From contig NC_080734.1 of NCBI RefSeq assembly GCF_019097595.1, positions 18,330,892 to 18,394,891 on the forward strand: DNA of 64,000 nt, read 5' to 3'. Under the pieces are notes generated by a model. It did no database searches, had not been told where the DNA came from, and saw nothing but the letters and a program-made list of their open reading frames with translations. The DNA comes from Hemibagrus wyckioides. Taxonomy: Eukaryota; Chordata; Actinopteri; Siluriformes; Bagridae. Shown here in pieces: positions 1 through 11,637 of the stretch. The translations under genes and the position numbers were made by a program. The stretch's first letter is position 1; every line of letters begins with the position of its first letter.

Positions 1-3000
1 GTGAATGAGTGAGTGTGTGAGTGAGTGAATGGGTGAGTGAATGAATGAATAGGTGAGTGAATGGGTGAGTGAGTGAGTGAGTGAGTGAGTGAGTGAATGA
101 ATAGGTGAGTGAGAGAGTGAGTGAGTGAATAGGTGAGTGAGTGTGTGAGTGAATGGGTGAGTGAGTGAGTGAGTGAATAGGTGAGTGAGAGAGTGAGTGA
201 GTGAATAGGTGAGTGAGTGTGTGAGTGAATGAGTGAGAGAGTGAGTGAGTGTGTGAGTGAGTGAATGAGTGAGAGAGTGAGTGAGTGAGTCTGTGAGTGT
301 GTGTGTGAGAGAGTGAATAGGTGTGTGAGTGAATGAGTGAGTGAGTGAATGGGTGAGGGAGTGAGTGTGTGAGAGAGTGAGTGAGTGAATGAGTGAGTGT
401 GTGAGTGAGTGAATGGGTGAGTGAATGAATGAATAGGTGAGTGTGTGAGTGAATGGGTGAGTGAGTGAATGAGTGAGAGAGAGAGAGAGTGAATGAGTGA
501 GTGGGTGAGTGTGTGAGTGAGTGAGTGAGTGAGTGTGTGTGTGTGAGTGATTGAATGAGTGAGTGAGTGTGAGTGTGTGTGAGTGATTGAATGAGTGAGT
601 GAGTGTGTGTGTGAGTGATTGAATGAGTGTGTGTGAGTGATTGAATGAGTGAGTGAGTGTGTGAGTGTGTGTGTGAGTGAGTGAATGAGTGAGAGAGTGA
701 GTGAGTGTGTGAGAGAGTGAGTGAGTGTGTGTGTGTGTGTGTGTGTGAGTGAGTGAATGAGAGAGTGACAGAGTGAGTGAGTGAGTGAGTGAGTGAGTGA
801 GAGAGTGAGTGTGTGAGTGAGTGAGTGAATAGGTGAATGAGTGAATGGGTGAGAGAGTGAGTGTGTGTGTGAGTGAGTGAGTGAATAGGTGAATGAGTGA
901 ATGGGTGAATGTGTGAATGAGTGAGTGTGTGTGTGCGAGAGTGAGTGAGTGAGTGAGTGAGTGTGAGTGAGTGTGTGTGTGAGTGAGTGTGTGTGAGTGA
1001 ATAGGTGAATGAGTGAATGGGTGAGAGAGTGAGTGAGTGAATAGGTGAATGAGTGAATGGGTGAATGTGTGAATGAGTGAGAGAGTGAGTGAGTGTGTGT
1101 GCGAGAGAGTGAGTGAGTGAGTGTGTGAGTGAGTGAGTGAATAGGTGAATGAGTGAATAGGTGAATGTGTGAATGGGTGAGAGAGTGAGTGTGTGTGTGA
1201 GTGAGTGAGTGAATAGGTGAATGAGTGAATGTGTGAATGGGTGAGAGATTGAGTGAGTGTGTGTGTGAGTGAGTGAGTGAGTCAGTGAGTGAATAGGTGA
1301 GTGAGTGAATAGGTGAATGAGTGAATGGGTGAATGTGTGAATGAGTGAGTGTGTGAGTGAGTGTGTGTGAGAGCGTGAGTGAGTGAATAGGTGAATGAGT
1401 GAATAGGTGAATGGGTGAATGTGTGAATGAGTGAGAGAGTGAGTGAGTGTGTGTGCGAGAGAGTGAGTGAGTGAGTGTGTGAGTGAGTGAGTGAATAGGT
1501 GAATGAGTGAATAGGTGAATGTGTGAATGGGTGAGAGAGTGAGTGTGTGTGTGAGTGAGTGAGTGAATAGGTGAATGAGTGAATGTGTGAATGGGTGAGA
1601 GATTGAGTGAGTGTGTGTGTGAGTGAGTGAGTGAGTCAGTGAGTGAATAGGTGAGTGAGTGAATAGGTGAATGAGTGAATGGGTGAATGTGTGAATGAGT
1701 GAGTGTGTGAGTGAGTGTGTTTGTGAGAGCGTGAGTGAGTGAATAGGTGAATGAGTGAATAGGTGAATGGGTGAATGTGTGAATGAGTGAGAGAGTGAGT
1801 GTGTGTGTGAGAGAGTGAGTATGTGTGTGAGTGAGTGAGTGAATAGGTGAATGAGTGAATGAGTGAGTGAGTGTGTGTGTGAGTGAGTGAGTGAATAGGT
1901 GGGTGAGTGAATAGGTGAATGGGTGAATGTGTGAATGAGTGAGAGAGTGAGTGAATGTGTGAATGAGTGAGAGAGTGAGTGAGTGTGTGTGAGAGAGTGA
2001 GTGAGTGAGTGTGTGAGTGAGTGTGTGAGTGAATAGGTGAATGGGTGAATGAGTGAATAGGTGAATGGGTGAATGTGTGAATGTGTGAATGAGTGAATAG
2101 GTGAATGTGTGAATGGGTGAATGAGTGAATAGGTGAATGAGTGAATAGGTGAATGTGTGAATGGGTGAATGAGTGAATAGTTGAATGAGTGAATAGGTGA
2201 ATGGGTGAATGTGTGAATGAGTGAATGGGTGAATGTGTGAATGGGTGAATGTGTGAATGTATGATTGGGTGAATGAGTGAATAGGTGAATGAGTGAATAG
2301 GTGAATGGGTGAATGTGTGAATGAGTGAATAGGTGAATGTGTGAATGAGTGAATAGGTGAATGGGTGAATGTGTGAATGAGTGAATGTGTGAATGGGTAA
2401 ATGAGTGAATGGGTGAATGAGTGAATAGGTGAATGGGTGAATGAGTGAATAGGTGAATGGGTGAATGTGTGAATAGGTGAATGTGTGAATGGGTGAATGA
2501 GTGAATAGGTGAATGAGTGAATAGGTGAATGTGTGAATGAGTGAATGGGTGAATGAGTGAATAGGTGAATGTGTGAATGGGTGAATGAGTGAATAGGTGA
2601 ATGAGTGAATAGGTGAATGAGTGAATAGGTTAATGGGTGAATGTGTGAATGAGTGAATGGGTGAATGAGTGAATAGGTGAATGTGTGAATGTGTGAATGA
2701 GTGAATGGGTGAATGAGTGAATAGGTGAATGTGTGAATGGGTGAATGTGTGAATGGGTGAATGGGTGAATGTGTGAATGAGTGAATAGGTGAATGTGTGA
2801 ATGAGTGAATAGGTGAATGAGTGAATGGGTGAATGAGTGAATGAGTGAATGTGTGAATGGGTGAATGAGTGAATGGGTGAATGAGTGAATAGGTGAATGG
2901 GTGAATGGGTGAATGAGTGAATAGGTGAATGGGTGAATGTGTGAATGGGTGAATGTGTGAATGGGTGAATGAGTGAATAGGTGAATGAGTGAATAGGTGA

Positions 3001-3947
3001 ATGTGTGAATGAGTGAATGGGTGAATGAGTGAATAGGTGAATGTGTGAATGGGTGAATGAGTGAATAGGTGAATGAGTGAATAGGTGAATGAGTGAATAG
3101 GTGAATGGGTGAATGTGTGAATGAGTGAATGGGTGAATGAGTGAATAGGTGAATGTGTGAATGTGTGAATGGGTGAATGAGTGAATAGGTGAATGTGTGA
3201 ATGGGTGAATGTGTGAATGGGTAAATGAGTGAATAGGTGAATGTGTGAATGGGTGAATGAGTGAATAGGTGAATGAGTGAATAGGTGAATGGGTGAATGA
3301 GTGAATAGGTGAATGAGTGAATGGGTGAATGAGTGAATAGGTGAATGGGTGAATGAGTGAATAGGTGAATGGGTGAATAGGTGAATGAGTGAATGGGTGA
3401 ATGTGTGAATGAGTGAATGTGTGAATGGGTGAATGAGTGAATGGGTGAATGAGTGAATAGGTGAATGGGTGAATGTGTGAATGAGTGAATAGGTGAATGG
3501 GTGAATGTGTGAATGAGTGAATAGGTGAATGGGTGAATGAGTGAATAGGTGAATGAGTGAATAGGTGAATGAGTGAATAGGTGAATGTGTGAATGAGTGA
3601 ATGGGTGAATGAGTGAATAGGTGAATGGGTGAATGAGTGAATAGGTGAATGAGTGAATAGGTGAATGAGTGAATAGGTGAATGGGTGAATGTGTGAATGA
3701 GTGAATGGGTGAATGAGTGAATGTGTGAATGAGTGAATGGGTGAATGAGTGAATAGGTGAATGGGTGAATAGGTGAATAGGTGAATGGGTGAATGAGTGA
3801 ATAGGTGAATGAGTGAATAGGTGAATGGGTGAATGAGTGAATAGGTGAATGAGTGAATGGGTGAATGAGTGAATAGGTGAATGGGTGAATGAGTGAATGG
3901 GTGAATAGGTGAATGGGTGAATAGGTGAATGGGTGAATGTGTAAGTG
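1..3947. repeat. GTGA-based tandem array running off the left edge
   Basis: The stretch is built almost wholly from GTGA, GTGT, GAGA and GAATR words, with very few cytosines on the + strand. From about 2030 to 3945 it is a near-strict 8-bp array (GTGAATGA, GTGAATAG, GTGAATGG, GTGAATGT). Before that the 4-bp words are mixed less regularly, and a block of about 354 bp is duplicated (see findings). It ends at about 3947, where ordinary sequence begins. No coding role is supported. Confidence 0.95.
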
Positions 3948-4371
3948 AGTTAGATCATCAGATTGAGATTTGGAGAATTTAGAGGACAAATCCACACCTT
4001 GAACTCTGTCGTGTTCCTCAGACCTGAACCAGTTCTGCAGTTTGAGCTGTTCACCACTAGCCTTCACTCTCCATGTGGGTCAGTGAGCCTGGACCTCCGT
4101 GACCCTGTCACTGGTTCACTGATTGTTTATCTAATGTTAATCAATGGTAATGTCACTTATTGTGCTACTGTTTGGTCAGTTTATATCTATATTTGGCTAG
4201 ACATTGTGTTGACCTGATGAACATTCCTTATTAAATTAAAATCCACATTACACGTGTGTGCATGAATTAATGTCTCATTTCCCCCAAGTTTGATGTTATA
4301 TTTCAACCCAGAACCTTTCAAGTGTCATAAAGATTTACTTCCTGAAGAACATGCATTGACTTATTCAGGTC

Positions 4372-4406
<35 letters not shown>

Positions 4407-4629
4407 GTCATGTACTGCTGCAGTCTCACCTGCAGTAAAACCCCTGTGTGAGAACAGAGAGAGATGAAGTAGGTTTTGTGAGACATTTCACCATAAAATT
4501 CCCTCTGATTCAGTAACTAGAGCTTTATATAAAATGTTTATTATATTAGTTTGATGCTTTAGTTTGAGATTAATGACACTTTAACAGCATGTATTTTATC
4601 TAGTGGGCTAATAGTTTATAGCTCATCAA
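3948..4629. other. Unique noncoding stretch with a short GT/GA microsatellite
   Basis: An 84-codon open frame at 3963-4217 shows no recognisable domain or splice context, so I do not call it a gene. A (GT)n(GA)n tract lies at about 4372-4407. I see nothing else. Confidence 0.5.
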
Positions 4630-4713
4630 TTGCGTCTGTCTTGCTCTCTCTCACTCTTACCCACCTCTGTCTCTCTGTCTCTGTCTCTCTCTTTCTCACT
4701 TACCCACCTTTGA

Positions 4714-4745
<32 letters not shown>

Positions 4746-4880
4746 TACCCACCTCTGTCTCTCTGTCTCTCTCTCTCTCTTTCTCACTTACCCACCTTTG
4801 CCTCTCTCTCTCTCTCTCTCACTCTTACCCACCTCTGTCTCTCTGTCTCTGTCTCTCTCTTTCTCACTTACCCACCTTTG

Positions 4881-4915
<35 letters not shown>

Positions 4916-5000
4916 TACCCACCTCTGTCTCTCTCTCTCTCTTTCTCGCTTACCCACCTTTGCCTCTCTCTCTCTCTCTCTCTCTCTCACTCTTACCCAC

Positions 5001-5045
<45 letters not shown>

Positions 5046-5099
5046 ACCCACCTCTGTCTCTCTGTCTCTGTCTCTCTCTTTCTCGCTTACCCACCTCTG

Positions 5100-5137
<38 letters not shown>

Positions 5138-5244
5138 ACCTCTGTCTCTCTGTCTCTGTCTCTCTCTTTCTCGCTTACCCACCTCTGCCTCTCTCTCTCT
5201 CTTACCCACCTCTCTCTCTCTGTCTCTCCCTCTTTTACACACAT

Positions 5245-5281
<37 letters not shown>

Positions 5282-5297
5282 CACCTCCTTCTTTCTG

Positions 5298-5349
<52 letters not shown>

Positions 5350-5378
5350 ACACATGCTCTCTCTCTCTCTTTTACACA

Positions 5379-5409
<31 letters not shown>

Positions 5410-5430
5410 CCCCTTTCTCTGCCCCCATCT
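4630..5430. repeat. Polypyrimidine CT array with a TTACCCACCT interrupter
   Basis: The + strand is (CT)n broken at intervals by CTTACCCACCTCTG or CTTACCCACCTTTG, which gives an irregular minisatellite with units of roughly 60-100 bp. In the last 200 bp the interrupter changes to TTTTACACACATG. Long open frames on both strands (Ser/Leu-rich on +, Arg/Glu-rich on -) are by-products of the repeat and not genes. Confidence 0.95.
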
Positions 5431-5770
5431 TCTTTCCTTTATGCTGAATTAAGTACATTCTTTTATTTTAAGTCTGTTCAGACTCCAAGGTTCATTTCAT
5501 TTCAAGCTTTACAGTCTGATTAGATCCTTAGATGTCAGATTTTAGAAATTTCACTCTTGCTTCCGATCACCCGATCCTGAGTCTTTTGATCTCCACTTTT
5601 TTTCCCTCTTAATTCCTGATTACATCCTGCCTGTTCTGTGGGGACCCAAACTTTCATTCATTCAGAAGCAACATTTCAGACCATTTCTGCATAATGCAGT
5701 ATGTACATGTGAAGTTCACTATATAAAGCTTGTGTGTGTGTGTGTGTGTGTGTGTGCGCATGTTCTCGCT
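5431..5770. other. Unique noncoding stretch with a GT microsatellite
   Basis: Ordinary AT-rich sequence with a (GT)n run at about 5730-5757. No exon, RNA gene or known repeat was recognised. Confidence 0.5.
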
Positions 5771-5857
5771 GGGCTTCAGGGGTTTGCTCTAGGTTCTCTG
5801 GTTTCCTCCACCAGTCCAAAGGCATGTGCTGTAGACTGATTGACATCAATAAATCCA

Positions 5858-5895
<38 letters not shown>

Positions 5896-6045
5896 TGGGT
5901 TGGTACCTCATCCAGGGTGTCCCCCACTTGCGTTCAGGTTCCTCTTAACCCTGTGTTGAATAAATGCTACAGAAAAGGATGGATGGATGGATGGATGGAT
6001 GGATGGATTGATGGATGGATGGATGGATGGATGAATGGATAGATT
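5771..6045 (+). mobile_element. Truncated V-SINE remnant with GA and GGAT expansions
   Basis: The conserved V-SINE core is visible in decayed form (TTCTCTGGTTTCCTCCACCA, then AGTCCAAAGGCATG). A (GT)(GA) expansion at about 5861-5894 follows, then the late element motif GGGTTGGTACCTCATCCAGG. The 3' tail has grown into a (GGAT)n array at about 5979-6041. The tRNA-derived head is missing. Confidence 0.6.
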
Positions 6046-6079
6046 TTGATATCAATATTAACAAGAACCCAAAAAAACG

Positions 6080-6410
6080 GAACTCATTCTATCTTATTTG
6101 ACCTGTCAGGGAGGGTGAAGGCTGTCATGTGTCTCAGAGGAACCCAGACAACTGCATCTTTCCAAACTGCTGCTCCTGCTGCATCACAGGGCAGTGGAAC
6201 ACACTAGGACCAAATGGCTATCTGCCCTCTTCCACATACCTGAGCTCATAGACATCCGAGATTAGCCAGTGTCACTGTGATTGACAGGAGACCCAGAGAG
6301 CACAGGCATGTCCTTACCATGGACAGGTGTGACAGGTGACCTCCTCATGATTCGAACCTGCGATCTCCGGTTTGATTTATACAGTGTCCATCCGTGGACC
6401 TCCCACTATG
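6080..6410. repeat. Probable degenerate interspersed repeat
   Basis: The block from CAGGGAGGGTGAAGGCTGTC to TTCGAACCTGCGATCTCCGG looks like a dispersed fish repeat that I have seen in similar form, and its end resembles a tRNA B box (GATTCGAACC on +). I cannot name the family or fix the ends. A self-alignment against the rest of the genome would settle it. Confidence 0.35.
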
Positions 6411-7821
6411 TACTGGACCTGTTCTGGAGGTCTGTCAGCGTGAGATGTTTTTAAACGCTGCATTGGTGTAATGGAGGCTAGCGAGCGCCGGTGGCGTGTG
6501 AATGTTGGAATATTGTTTGTAACTCCAGGAATGCGGCGTTTTTGCCAGCGGCTCGAGGAAATATTCGCAGGTGTTGAAGTGCACTAGGTGTTTTGACAGA
6601 CCGGGCTGAATCATGCCAGAATGTTTGCAGGACTGTGGAATGTCCCTGGCAGTTGGGCAGGAATTTCTGGGAATGTGATGGGAATTGGTACTTGATCTAG
6701 TGTTGAGGATTAGCACAGAGTGACATCGCTGGCTGAGGAACAACTGGCTGGAGTCTGAACTGAACCCTGGCGAGAGGCGGGTCTGAAATATCTACAATAG
6801 TAATATATAACATGCTTCATCATCAGCTCTTTGCATTCATTTACGAAAACCAGCAATGTTTCTGGGGTTTGGAGAAGTCCTGAATTTGGGCTGTGTTTCA
6901 GTTCGATGTGCCAGGATTGTCGAGGAAACAACAAAATATGGAAACGGATTTAAGCCTCAGAGAATATTAGATGGTTTTTATTTATTTATGTTTTTAAAAC
7001 TACTGCCCTACAGCAGTGCAGAACAGGACACATAACAGCTATAACACACACACACACACACTCTGTATTTCAGGCTCCTGAGCCTGCCTCTCTCTATCTC
7101 TCTCTCTCTTTAATCCAGGTTGGCTGAGTATGTGCTGTGTGTAATTAGGTGTGTTAAGGAATATTTCTGCCGTTTAGATGAAAGCCCGAGTTCCGATTAA
7201 ACATTCCTGCTTTTGGTCATGTGTTTTTTCCGGCCATTAGATTCCCGGAGCTCTGGAACTGGAATCTTGCCACAAACCTGCCTGTTTCCGTTAACCCAGA
7301 GTAGAGTGTTCATTTAAAACACAGAATTCTAAAGGGTAAAATGTTAGCATTTCATAGATTTACCAAAACATCACTCTAATACAGGGATCCCAAAAACCAG
7401 TGGTCCTAACCCCTTGTGAGGTCACATTTCAGACAAGCCAGATTTAAATGAAATGTACAGGTCAGCAATAAAAATGGACAAATTTGGTTTGCCACGTAAC
7501 CTGACGTTCACTGATATCCGACTTCTGCTCATTTTTCAGTGTCACGCGGCTACAGAGAGCACTACCGTGATGTTTTCGCCGTCTGACTCTCTCTACCGTT
7601 TGATTAACGTCCTGGATTTCACGTGATATCAGGCATAAAGGTTAAGTTTCTTAGTGTTGCTAAGCGACGAGTCGTAACACCACATGGTTTCCCACTGTAC
7701 GGGTTTGACCCCGCAGTGTGGAGTTTATAACCCTGAGTAAAAAGCCCCTGCTAACCCTACAGGTGAAAGGTTCCTCTAGTCAGTGTTAAAAAACAGGGTT
7801 TAGAGCAACGATAACTCCGGG
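6411..7821. other. Noncoding stretch, nothing recognised
   Basis: Ordinary sequence with short (CA)n and (CT)n runs near 7044-7110. Two short open frames on the - strand (6435-6934) have no domain or splice support. If scfd2 extends leftward, this is intron. Confidence 0.5.
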
Positions 7822-8274
7822 GTTAAAGGAGAAGTTCACTTCCAGAACAAAAATCTACAGATCATTTCCTCCCCCCCTCGTCATCCAAGATGTTCGTGTC
7901 CTTCTTTCTTCAGGCGTAAAGAAATTCAGGATTTTTCTCCATATAGTGGACTTCAGTGGTGCCCGCGAATTAGAACTTCCTGAATGCAGTTTAAATGCAG
8001 CTTCACTGAGCTCTAAACCTCCATCCCTGCCCAGGAAGAAGGATCTTATCTAGTGGTCATTTTCTTAAAAACTTTTTAACCACAAAAGCTTGTCTAGCTC
8101 TGGGATGCGTGTTCGCGACGCTCGTACTACGTAATCACGCCGGAAGGTCACATGTGAAGTAGGCGGAGCTACAGACCCTACAGACCCTAGTGTGGATACA
8201 AAGTTGTACAAAAAACTGACACAAATGGGGGGTGAGGAAATGATTTATAGATTTTAGTTCTGGAAGTGAATTAA
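7822..8274. mobile_element. MITE-like nonautonomous DNA transposon with inverted ends
   Basis: The left end reads AAGTTCACTTCCAGAACAAA and the right end reads, as its inverted complement, TTAGTTCTGGAAGTGAATTA. Similarity continues inward (AAAATCTACAGATCATTTCC against the complement of GGAAATGATTTATAGATTTT). The inside contains TCATCCAAGATGTTCGTGTC and TTTTTCTCCATATAGTGGAC, wording I recognise from a widespread fish MITE. It has no coding capacity. I do not assign a superfamily. Confidence 0.7.
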
Positions 8275-8377
8275 ATTATTCTCAATTTTTTACTGTTACT
8301 GTACATATCTTATTTACTCACAGTAATGGATTGTTCCATGAACTGCTGCACCCCCCAACTACCTGCACACACACACA

Positions 8378-8411
<34 letters not shown>

Positions 8412-8527
8412 CACATACAAAATCTCACTTTCCCCTCTTTTTTATTTCCTTCTTTCCCTCCCCCCCCCTCTCTCTCACACACACACATACACACACTCTC
8501 TCTCTCTCTCACACACACACACATTCA

Positions 8528-8580
<53 letters not shown>

Positions 8581-8738
8581 TCATACATCATGGCTTACGC
8601 AAACCCGTAGTGTGAGTTCTGAAGTGTTCACCTCTCTTTTGCTCATCAACTCTTATTAGGGGTGTTCTAGTACTTCCTGCTACACCTCACCTACTAACAA
8701 CACAGTGTTCAATTCCCACATCCACATCCACACACACA

Positions 8739-8793
<55 letters not shown>

Positions 8794-9466
8794 ACTCTCT
8801 CTCACACACACCCACATACAAAATCTCACTTTCCCCTCTTTTTTATTTCCTTCTTTCCCTTTCTCCCCCTCTCTTCCTCCCTCTCTCTCTCTCTTTCTGT
8901 TTAGTGTTGATGTTTGATGACAGGCATGGCTCAGCTGAGCACAAAAGCATTTTTACACACACACACACACATAGCAACACCTAGCAGTCAGCTCCATTTT
9001 ATGCTTATGCACTGACTCTCAAAACAAAAGGGTTGCGTGAGAGGAGAAGCTGGTAGATTTGTGGTTAAGTGTGTGTGTGTGTGTGTGTGTGTGTGGCATT
9101 CCATGCAAACATCTTGTCAGTCTCAGACAGGCACCTGGCTCCGACTCCTGATTTGGTGCTGTGATCATCGTTTCACTTTTACCGCAACTTATAACTCACG
9201 CATATGCATACCACATTGCTAATGTGTGTTTTGGCAGCCAGTCAAATAGCAGTCTCACGCTACACACACACACACACACACACACTACTCTTTAGATGCT
9301 TGACAAACCTCTTTTTCTATAAATAGCCAGCTGGCCAGAGCTGCTATTAAAGTTTGAATCAAGCAGATTTCCTGAATCTGTAATGTGTTTTGTCTTTGAG
9401 CTTGTGACTGGTGTATTCACAGTTATGTAGCATCACTGACACACACACACACACAATACAACATGA
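8275..9466. repeat. Microsatellite-rich noncoding stretch (CT, CA, GT)
   Basis: CA/CT tracts lie at about 8368-8580 and 8730-8815, (GT)n at about 9069-9094 and (CA)n at about 9263-9287. A block containing CAAAATCTCACTTTCCCCTC followed by TTTTTTATTTCCTTC occurs twice, near 8418 and 8819, so part of the region is a local duplication of about 400 bp. No gene is supported. Confidence 0.75.
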
Positions 9467-9920
9467 CTTTATATGGCCAAAAGTGTCTGGACACCTCCTG
9501 TCTGTGGTTCTTCATCAAACTGATACCACAAAGTTTCAAACACACCGCTGTCTAGAACATCAATACAATTTTCCTCTCACTGGAAACTGAGAGAGAGCAC
9601 CATAATACACAAAGCGAGCTCTGGACATGAAGACATGGTGTGTTAAAGAGTAAAGAGGAGTGGACGTGTCCAACACTGAGCCCTGACTCTGACTCAACCC
9701 CACTGGGATGAACTGGAACCCCAGACCTCCTCACTCTTACAACATCAGTGTCTGATCTCACTAATGCTCTTGTAGCTGACACGCTCCAGCGTCTAGTGGA
9801 AAGACTTCACAGAAGAGTGGATGATATTATAACGGGAAACACAGGGGGAAATAAATCTGTAATGTGATATTTAACAAGCACAGATGAGTGTGATGATCAG
9901 GTGTCTATATATATTTGGTG
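9467..9920. mobile_element. Tc1-like nonautonomous remnant
   Basis: The left end TATATGGCCAAAAGTGTCTG resembles Tc1-type inverted ends. The inside keeps pieces of the 3' half of a transposase gene (GACTCAACCCCACTGGGATG for the region around the last catalytic Glu, then CATCAGTGTCTGATCTCACT). The right end is a decayed complement (CAGGTGTCTATATATATTTG). Related pieces occur at 58.5 kb and 63.0 kb. Confidence 0.65.
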
Positions 9921-10125
9921 ATGTGGTGCGTCTTATTTAGCATCAGAAGACATAACTGTTATTGTTTACGTCAGGAATATTTCGTAATTAACGCCCGATA
10001 TTACTACAAGGTTATATAGTTATATACACTATAACAATAATTACAATTAATACAGAGTGAAAACGTTCAGACTGTAGCTGTGTCCCAAATGATGTACTAC
10101 ACACTACACATTTACATTATGCACT

Positions 10126-10876
10126 TGTAACCCCCCTGAGTCCTATTCGCACCCGCTCTGAGCGGGTCTCGAACCCAGGTATCCAGCATGGGAGGCGGGC
10201 GCACTAACAAGGTTTACCTGCACAGCACCTACCGCTGGCCTCCGTTAAACTCACCCCCTAAAACCCACTCCCATCGGGTCACGGCACCAATGGTCCTTCT
10301 CGCACCTGCTCCGAGCGGGTCTCGAACCCCGGTCTCCGGCATGGGAAGCGGGTGCACTAACAAGGAGGCTAAAGACTGCAGCCACTAGCGTAAGTTGCTA
10401 GTGCTCCTCTTGAGATCAGGGGAGTGAGGTTTACCTGCACAGCACCCACCATTGGCCTCCCTTACACTCACCCCCTAAACCTCACTCCCATCCAGGTCAT
10501 GGCACCAATGTAACCCCCCTGGGACCTACTCGCACCCGTTCTGGGCAGGTCTCGAACCCAGGTCACCAGCATGGGAGGTGGGCGCACTAACAAGGAGGCT
10601 AAAGATAGCAGCCACTAGTGATTTCCTGCACAGCACATACTGCTGGCCTCTGTAACACTCACCCCCCTAAACCTCACTCCAGTCGGGTCACGGCACCAAT
10701 GTCACCCCCCTGGGTTCTACTCGCACCCGCTCCAAGCGGGTCTCCAGCATGGGAGGTGGGCGCACTAATAATGAAGCTAAAGACTGCAGCCATTAGCATC
10801 AATTGCTAGTGCGCCTCTTGATATCAGGGGAGTGAGGTTTACCTGAACAGCACCTACCGCTGGCCTCCGTTACACA
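10126..10876 (-). repeat. Four tandem tRNA-like SINE units
   Basis: Four units start near 10127, 10290, 10509 and 10700, each with a version of CGCACCCGCTC..GCGGGTCTCGAACCC..CAGCATGGGAGGCGGGCGCACTAAC. On the - strand this reads as a tRNA-like head with a B box (GGTTCGAGACC) and an A-box-like TTAGCCTCCTTGTTAGTGC. Units 1 and 3 lack the segment GTGCTCCTCTTGAGATCAGG, and unit 4 has lost its B box. Each unit ends in a CACGGCACCAATG-like sequence that runs directly into the next, except unit 4. They are unlikely to be functional tRNA genes. Confidence 0.7.
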
Positions 10877-11597
10877 CCGTGTACTCTAGTGTATGAATTT
10901 TGAAGGGTCGTACTACCTCTAACAGAATGTTTTCTTACTAACCTGTTAAGTATAAGCCGCTTCCCGGTCGATGGCAAATGGCAGAAATTCATTTCACGTA
11001 GCATGACGCTAGCTTTAACAGAATTTTTTAAAGTGTTTATATAAATAAATCACACATCATGAGCTAATGTAAAAGACTTTTCATCCACCAGAATGTTCAG
11101 CATCATTGACTGGTAGCTCCGCCCCTCTTCCACTACGTAAGCAAAGGTGTGAGTGTTGAGTGCATGAAATGTCCAACGTTCCACACCTGAGTAAGTGCAT
11201 CATCCAGGTACCTGAAGTGTACTTCTTCTTCTTCTTCCTCTTCTTCCTTCCTTTTGGAGTTATCAGTTTAAAGACACGACTCAAACTATTTCCAGTGCAC
11301 AGTAGAGTAGAATAGTGCATAAGTGTTCGATCTGGGATGTACCTCATGATGCATCATTGGTATATTTGGATTTTACAACCCTGTAACCATGACAACAATG
11401 ACCGCTTAGGTCTGATTTAGAAAACCAGGTTCGAGGTGGTGAAATTGGTAGCCTTCTGTTAACCAGCTGCTAGGTTCTGCTGGGAAGAAAACAGCTGCTA
11501 ATGCAAGCCAAACTGGCGTCACTAAAATAACAGCAGGCTTCAGGTCCAAGCCTGAGTTCTGTCCCAACACACCGCTATTTTTGGCTATAGAGTGACG

Positions 11598-11637
<40 letters not shown>

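Noticed and set aside
4641..5523. Overlapping open frames of 268 and 241 codons
   Set aside because: They are produced by the CT microsatellite, and two + frames plus the opposite strand are open at once.
10126..10876. A tRNA gene cluster
   Set aside because: A and B box-like segments are present, but I cannot fold a proper cloverleaf, and the units carry SINE-like bodies.
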